In this document: piece by piece, positions 59,268 to 64,000 of the stretch
Numbering within the stretch: the stretch's first letter is position 1
Layout of the letters: every line of letters starts with the position of its first letter
Assembly: GCA_002498365.1 (NCBI GenBank)
Contig: DAHB01000002.1
Location: 173,886-237,885 of the forward strand
DNA from: Methanomassiliicoccaceae archaeon UBA421
Lineage (GTDB): Archaea; Thermoplasmatota; Thermoplasmata; Methanomassiliicoccales; Methanomethylophilaceae
DNA: 64,000 nucleotides
Direction of reading: 5' to 3'
Translations under genes and position numbers: made by a program
The notes under the pieces: generated by a model
Told to the model about the DNA's origin: nothing
What the model saw: only the letters and a program-made list of their open reading frames with translations
The model's database searches: none

Positions 59268-60449
59268 ATGAGAACTAAAGAGGATATAACCCAGGCGCTG
59301 AGCGGAAGACTCAATGTCTGCGACACCACGCTTAGAGACGGAGAGCAGACGGCGGGCATTGTCTTCTCTAATCTGGAAAAATACAAGATCGCCCAGATGC
59401 TCGACCGTGCAGGCGTCCAGCAGATCGAGGCGGGCATTCCCACCATGGGTACCGACGAGAAGATGGCCGTCAGGCACATCGCACACATGGGCCTCAACGC
59501 ATCCATCCTCGGATGGAACAGGGCAGATATCAACGACATCAACACAAGCATAGATTGCGGGGTCGACTCGGTCGCTATTTCTATGTCGGCATCCGATATC
59601 CATATCGATCACAAGCTCAAGAAGGACCGCCAATGGGTCCTGGACAAGGTATACGAGGCAGTCTCTTATGCGAAAGGCCATGGGTTCTATATCTCCTGCA
59701 ACGGGGAGGACTCCACCCGCGCCGACATCGATTTCCTCGTCGAGTTCGTGAAAACAGCCAAGGAGGCGGGCGCAGACCGTTTCAGATACTGTGACACCAT
59801 AGGGAGGGAGCAGCCCTTCTCCACGTACGAGCGCATCCACAGGATAATTTCCGAGACCGGAATGGACGTGGAGATGCATATGCACGACGACTTCGGCATG
59901 GCGACGGCCAACTGCCTTGCGGGCATCCACGCCGGGGCGAGGTTCGCTAGCACGACAGTGATGGGTATAGGCGAAAGGTCCGGCAACTCTCCGCTCGAAG
60001 AGGTCGTCATGTCGTCGAAGCACCTGTTCGGTATCGACTCGGGGATAGACACGAAACAGCTCAGAAACCTTTCGATCTTCGTATCGAAGGCCTCCGGCCG
60101 CCCCATTGAGGTGGCCAAGCCCTTCCTGGGGTCCAATTGCTTCGCCCACGAGGCCGGCATCCACGCCGACGGCATAATCAAAGATGCGATCAACTACGAG
60201 CCCTACGACCCGGAAGAGGTAGGCCTCGAGAGGAAGCTGGTCATAGGAAAACACTCCGGAAGGAACACACTTATAACGGTCCTCGCGGAGATGGGCGTCA
60301 ACATCGACAAGGACATGGCATCCGCTCTCTTGGATATCGTCAGGCGCGCATCGGTACAGATGCACCGCAGCATTTCCCACGAGGAGCTGTTCTCGCTCTA
60401 CGAGGATATGCTCAAGAAGGCCAACATATTTGACGACTCGGCGGCATAA
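59268..60449 (+). CDS. Homocitrate synthase-like enzyme (NifV/AksA type)
   Basis: 393-aa DRE-TIM acyltransferase condensing acetyl-CoA with a 2-oxoacid. NVCDTTLRDGEQTAGIVF is the DRE motif in the NifV-like form; EMHMHDDFGMATANCLAGIH contains the metal-binding HxH; GIGERSGNSPLEEVVM follows. No LeuA-type C-terminal regulatory domain. In methanogens such enzymes (AksA) start the 2-oxosuberate path to coenzyme B; citramalate or isopropylmalate synthesis cannot be excluded. Monocistronic, with a UUCG-loop terminator. Confidence 0.82.
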   Translation: MRTKEDITQALSGRLNVCDTTLRDGEQTAGIVFSNLEKYKIAQMLDRAGVQQIEAGIPTMGTDEKMAVRHIAHMGLNASILGWNRADINDINTSIDCGVDSVAISMSASDIHIDHKLKKDRQWVLDKVYEAVSYAKGHGFYISCNGEDSTRADIDFLVEFVKTAKEAGADRFRYCDTIGREQPFSTYERIHRIISETGMDVEMHMHDDFGMATANCLAGIHAGARFASTTVMGIGERSGNSPLEEVVMSSKHLFGIDSGIDTKQLRNLSIFVSKASGRPIEVAKPFLGSNCFAHEAGIHADGIIKDAINYEPYDPEEVGLERKLVIGKHSGRNTLITVLAEMGVNIDKDMASALLDIVRRASVQMHRSISHEELFSLYEDMLKKANIFDDSAA

Positions 60450-60458
60450 ACTTCAACA

Positions 60459-60476
60459 GCCGGTCTTCGGACCGGC
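60459..60476 (+). terminator. UUCG-tetraloop hairpin after homocitrate synthase gene
   Basis: GCCGGTC-TTCG-GACCGGC, a perfect 7-bp stem with the extra-stable UUCG loop, 9 bp after the stop. T-rich sequence is weak, so it may be a 3' end stabiliser as well as a terminator. Confidence 0.55.
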
Positions 60477-60548
60477 ATCCCTCTGCTTTTCCGGATCATT
60501 CGCAACAGTTTCTGCATTCAATCTGTGATTGCGAGGTACCTGCGACCT

Positions 60549-62267
60549 TCAGGATTTTCTGGCGTATTTGTAAAGGTAAACGAACAGTATCACTATCAGG
60601 CCGGTGATCATTATGACCAGGTGGTCAAGCAGCGGCAGCGGGTTGGGCACTATGAGCATGATGAAGAAATCCAGCGCCATCACCAGCAGGATGTTGCTGA
60701 TCCCTATGAATCTGGAGTAGGCGGAACGTGCGTCAGAATCGTCTTCGATGTAGTAACCGCGCTTGCGCTTGCCTCCTTCGATGAGCATCCTGTCGATGAC
60801 CTTCAGGCTGAGCACCACGCCGCCGGTGGGCAAAAGAAGGGCCGCCAGGTTCAGGGACAGGACAATGATGTTGGACACCCTGAGGCTCGTGCCCAGGCTG
60901 GACATCATGAGGTCTGCGATCTGAGGCCCGTATATGAAGAACATTATCTCTACGACGGCCATTATCAGCACGCATACGTAGACCACCACGAACCTGTTCC
61001 TTACGCGTTTTGCAGATTTTGTGGAGAACACGATCCTGGAGTAGAAATCAGACCTCTTCGACTCCAGCTTTTCTATTCCGCCTACAACGGTCCTCGGAGT
61101 GTACTTCTTCAGGAAGTCGTATGCATTGGTGCTGTGTGTCGCGAAAAGCGGCATCAGTATCATCGACATCAGAGCGGCCAGCACCACCGCCGTATAAAAT
61201 TCGTTATTCACCGCGCCGGCATCCAGCGCCGTTTTTGAGATAATGAATGCGAACTCGCCCATTGCGAGAAGGCTCATGGCCGACACAAAGGACGTCTTGA
61301 AATCCTTGTTACCTATGAAATACGCTATGACCACGGTTATGGTCTTGGATATCACGAAGACGACGAATATAAATATGGCCAGCATCAGACTCGAACCCAC
61401 GTCGGCAAGATGTATCTTCAGGCCCACGTCTATGAAGAATATCGCCATGAACGTATTCTTCATAGGTTCTATGTCCCTTTCTATCATATGCGCATCCTTG
61501 CACTGAGAGGCAATGAGCCCCATGATGAAGGCGCCGATGGCCATGGAGAGTCCCACGTAGGTCGAGAGCAGCGCCAGGAAGAAACACAGTCCGAGGGCGG
61601 TGATAAGGATGATCTCGCGGCTGAAACGGCTACTGACCCAATTCAAGAAACGCGGAAGAACGAGAAGGCCCAGCACAATGGACGCAACCATGAAAATGAC
61701 GATACCCAGCACGAGTCCCAGCATACCCGAGGCCGTTGGTGACTGTCCGACCAGAAGAGGCGAGGCCATCGTGAGTATGATGACCTGCCCAATATCCTCC
61801 ATGACCGTTACCAGGATGACTGTGTCGGCCGTGTCTTTGGAAATCTTCTTGTTGGCCCTCAGCACGGCGGTGACCACTGCAGTGGAAGAACCGGATATTA
61901 CCGCACCCAGGAAAATGGACTCGACCATGTTCCAGCCCAGCACGGATCCGGCTATGTATCCGCATAGGACCATGAGCGGAAGCTGTACGGCCGCTACCAT
62001 TATCGTGAAGGCGCCGCTCTGTTTCAGCTTTTTGATGTTCAGCTCCATGCCTATGGCGAACATGAGCAGTACCAGACCGATGTTGGACAGAAGCTCTATG
62101 ACGGTATTGCTCTCTCCCTCGGGGATACCCCAGAAATTCGCGATGAATATTCCTGCCGCCAGATACCCGATGATGGCAGGCATCCTCAGCTTGCTGAAGA
62201 GAATAGACGCCACGCTGGCAAGCACCAGCATCAATGCCATGATCGTCAGAAAGGCTACTTCGTCCAT
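60549..62267 (-). CDS. CPA2-family cation/proton antiporter (Kef/NapA type)
   Basis: 572 aa. About twelve membrane helices make the antiporter core: LRMPAIIGYLAAGIFIANFW, SGSSTAVVTAVL, the ion-site helix VTVMEDIGQVIILTMAS, LSMAIGAFIMGL. A soluble linker (about 395-425) and three or four more helices follow, with a basic KRKRGYYIEDD loop. The E-D pair in MEDIG replaces the D-D of NapA, so electroneutral or K+/H+ exchange is possible. No TrkA-N domain, which regulates many Kef proteins. Likely ion and pH homeostasis, or use of the Na+ gradient. Confidence 0.88.
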   Translation of the reverse strand: MDEVAFLTIMALMLVLASVASILFSKLRMPAIIGYLAAGIFIANFWGIPEGESNTVIELLSNIGLVLLMFAIGMELNIKKLKQSGAFTIMVAAVQLPLMVLCGYIAGSVLGWNMVESIFLGAVISGSSTAVVTAVLRANKKISKDTADTVILVTVMEDIGQVIILTMASPLLVGQSPTASGMLGLVLGIVIFMVASIVLGLLVLPRFLNWVSSRFSREIILITALGLCFFLALLSTYVGLSMAIGAFIMGLIASQCKDAHMIERDIEPMKNTFMAIFFIDVGLKIHLADVGSSLMLAIFIFVVFVISKTITVVIAYFIGNKDFKTSFVSAMSLLAMGEFAFIISKTALDAGAVNNEFYTAVVLAALMSMILMPLFATHSTNAYDFLKKYTPRTVVGGIEKLESKRSDFYSRIVFSTKSAKRVRNRFVVVYVCVLIMAVVEIMFFIYGPQIADLMMSSLGTSLRVSNIIVLSLNLAALLLPTGGVVLSLKVIDRMLIEGGKRKRGYYIEDDSDARSAYSRFIGISNILLVMALDFFIMLIVPNPLPLLDHLVIMITGLIVILFVYLYKYARKS

Positions 62268-62324
62268 CCCTTTACCTTACACGTGTATACTAGTATGATT
62301 TAAAAAAGTGTCCAACAGAAAATT

Positions 62325-64000
62325 TTATTGTTTATTTTCATCCTGACCGACGGTGACCTTTTTTCTCTGGCTTCCTCCAGTCTTTTTCATCTTCTCTTGA
62401 TCTATTGCCCATTGGAAGCTCTCAAGCTCTGCCGGAGTTACAAGCACTCTTTCTCCTTTGGTGTATTTTCTGCCCAAGGTCCAATTCTTGAAAGGTGCCA
62501 GTACTCTGTATTCGTCCGCGTCCATTACTATCTCGCGTATGTTTTTGACCCCTTTGCGCTCCGAGTATGTTCCTGCAGATCTGGTTATGTGGCCTTCCTT
62601 TACTTCGATCGTGCTGGTGCAGACCGAGTCCAGGAAATAACGGTCGTGGGTAACCGTGATGAGGGTTCCGCCGTATTCGTTAAGGGCCGATTCGACGGCG
62701 TGTCGGGATGGTATGTCCAGATAATTTGTGGGCTCGTCCAGTACCAGAAGGTTCGTTTCCTTGAGCAGAAGCATCGCAAGTGCTACTCTGGCCCTCTGGC
62801 CTCCCGAGAGCGTCGACATCGGGCGGTCCACCTCGTCCCCTCTGAGAAGAAGACGTGCCAGCATCCCGCGTGCCTCGGCGCGTTTGTCTGCACCTATTAC
62901 CTGCAGTATCTGCTCTTCCGCGGTCAGGCGGAGATCGAGACCCTCGTGGTTCTGCGAATAGTACCCCATTTTGGCCCCCGGCGCTATCCAGAGCTCTCCT
63001 TTGCTGGGTATTTCGCCTATGATCGCCTTTACCAACGTGCTTTTCCCTTCGCCGTTCGCACCGAAGATACCTATCTTATCGCCCTTCATGATGTCTAGTT
63101 CTATATCTTTAATGATCGTCCTGTCGCCCATGTCCACCGACAGGTTCCGGGCGGTGATCACGTTCTTACCTGATTTCTGTGCGGTCTGTATCCTCACAGT
63201 GATGGATTGTTCGTCCTCAGGTTTTTCCTTCACCTCCATCTTGGAGATCATCTTCTCTCTTGTCTTGTGCACAGCAGAGAACCACAGGTCCTTATGCATC
63301 TCTTCGGCCATCTCTTCCTGGGTCCTTTTTTGGCTCGAATATCTGCGATATTCCTTTTCCATACGGTCTATGTCAATCGATTTTTTAGTTATGAAGTCCG
63401 AATAGTTCCCTTTGTACTCGCGTGTCTTTCCGTGAGATATTTCGGACACCCTGGTCACAATCTTGTCCAAAAAATACCTGTCATGGCTGATCACAACGAG
63501 GGCGCATCCGGATTTCAGCAGGAAATCTTCGAGGAACTCCACAGTACCTATGTCAAGATGCGAAGTCGGCTCGTCCAATATTAGCAGGTCGCATTCTTCG
63601 GCCTGTACCAGGACGCGGGTCAGCATGACCTTGGTACGTTCTCCTCCGGACAGGGCCTCCATGGTGCGGCCCATAACGTCTGCGGGAAGTCCCACCTTTT
63701 CTATGGCTGAGACTATTTTGCGTTCGTCGTCCGCCGCGGAGCTGTTAAGTTCCGATTCGAGTTTGGAATATTCCTCGGCGGCCGCGTTCCAATCGATGTC
63801 ACCGCCTGTCGCCATATTCTCTTCGATCTCGGACATCCTATGCCGGATCCTCTCCACGTGCCCGTATGGCCTCCCCAGGACCTCTCGGACGGTGACCTCG
63901 GAAGAGGATTCCGCGAACTGAGGGAGGTAGCCGATCTTGCTCGTGTTCCTTGTCAGCTCGCCCGTATCGGGCCCGATCTCCCCGAGAAGTATTTTGAGAA
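62325..64000 (-). CDS. ABC-F type ATPase, 3' part (start beyond window end)
   Basis: Soluble tandem ABC protein acting on the ribosome (Uup/EttA-like group); no membrane span. The frame is open to the window edge, so the first Walker A lies outside or at the border; visible are GYLPQFAES, first signature LSGGERTKVMLTRVLVQAEE, Walker B LLILDEPTSHLDIG, the inter-domain linker, second Walker A IGIFGANGEGKSTLVKAI, signature LSGGQRARVALAML and LVLDEPTNYLDIP. A short basic C-terminal tail (KKTGGSQRKKVTVG) may touch rRNA. An internal GTG at 63857 is not the start. Translation-factor or antibiotic-protection role; the exact subgroup is unclear. Confidence 0.92.
   Translation of the reverse strand, partial: LKILLGEIGPDTGELTRNTSKIGYLPQFAESSSEVTVREVLGRPYGHVERIRHRMSEIEENMATGGDIDWNAAAEEYSKLESELNSSAADDERKIVSAIEKVGLPADVMGRTMEALSGGERTKVMLTRVLVQAEECDLLILDEPTSHLDIGTVEFLEDFLLKSGCALVVISHDRYFLDKIVTRVSEISHGKTREYKGNYSDFITKKSIDIDRMEKEYRRYSSQKRTQEEMAEEMHKDLWFSAVHKTREKMISKMEVKEKPEDEQSITVRIQTAQKSGKNVITARNLSVDMGDRTIIKDIELDIMKGDKIGIFGANGEGKSTLVKAIIGEIPSKGELWIAPGAKMGYYSQNHEGLDLRLTAEEQILQVIGADKRAEARGMLARLLLRGDEVDRPMSTLSGGQRARVALAMLLLKETNLLVLDEPTNYLDIPSRHAVESALNEYGGTLITVTHDRYFLDSVCTSTIEVKEGHITRSAGTYSERKGVKNIREIVMDADEYRVLAPFKNWTLGRKYTKGERVLVTPAELESFQWAIDQEKMKKTGGSQRKKVTVGQDENKQ

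Noticed and set aside
1..64000. CRISPR arrays, insertion sequences, prophage, replication origin
   Set aside because: No regularly spaced direct repeats, no transposase or integrase-like protein, no Cdc6/Orc gene and no ORB-like repeat cluster were seen on reading both strands.

Overview
This is a stretch of archaeal chromosome, about 55-60% GC by eye, densely coded on both strands. Archaeal markers are archaeosine synthase ArcS, RNA polymerase subunit L, diphthine synthase, archaeal TruD, Trm5, Pelota, the Hef helicase, CobY and a CbiS fusion. TATA boxes are used throughout, and about a dozen head-of-operon genes start 25-30 bp after a TATA box, as leaderless mRNAs do. A NifV/AksA-like homocitrate synthase (coenzyme B route), a complete cobamide nucleotide-loop pathway, HypF (NiFe hydrogenase maturation) and a 5S rRNA with its own promoter and no linked 16S/23S fit a methanogen of the Thermoplasmatota, most likely Methanomassiliicoccales. 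The taxonomic placement is inference. I saw no IS element, integrase, prophage, CRISPR array or replication origin; the window looks like core chromosome.

Layout. 1-4.4 kb: PEP synthase (partial, cut by the window start), divergent from the four-subunit pyruvate:ferredoxin oxidoreductase operon porCDAB. 4.5-5.7 kb: two paralogous small membrane proteins, a candidate structured RNA and the 5S rRNA. 5.7-12.1 kb: DUF92 membrane protein; pyrBI with a UPF0200 kinase and an 81-aa protein; arcS; a Sel1-repeat protein; a DUF368 lipid-carrier transporter. 12.2-14.0 kb: amt-glnK ammonium uptake with a duplicated palindromic operator around its TATA box. 14.1-23.5 kb: a small cysteine-containing protein, tRNA-Gly, a 1234-aa TPR protein, then truD, rpoL, DNA ligase and Hef. 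23.6-26.1 kb: IscA-type protein, CMD-family protein, HExxH metalloprotease, ferritin. 26.3-30.8 kb: ADP-forming acetyl-CoA synthetase, dphB-trm5, dcd. 30.8-33.4 kb: three-gene ABC-2 exporter.

33.5-43.8 kb: cobD-cbiB-cbiS-cobS-cobY on the plus strand, meeting mtnP-hypF-apgM-cobT on the minus strand. Together these supply amide hydrolysis of scavenged cobinamide, aminopropanol-phosphate attachment, GTP activation, alpha-ribazole synthesis and final joining. 43.9-51.6 kb: histidine genes (hisG, C, H, A, B, F, IE plus a PHP phosphatase; no hisD) with an embedded HTH regulator, preceded by asd and then a chorismate mutase. 51.7-58 kb: a stand-alone HyuA-type protein and carAB. 58-64 kb: pelA, homocitrate synthase, a CPA2 cation/proton antiporter and a partial ABC-F ATPase cut by the window end.

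Themes. C2/C3 metabolism (PEP synthase, POR, ADP-forming acetyl-CoA synthetase) may share a promoter motif, ATTCGTAC. Nitrogen assimilation (amt-glnK, carAB, pyrBI, his) and cobamide supply are the two best-represented anabolic blocks. Most operons are translationally coupled by 1-4 bp overlaps.
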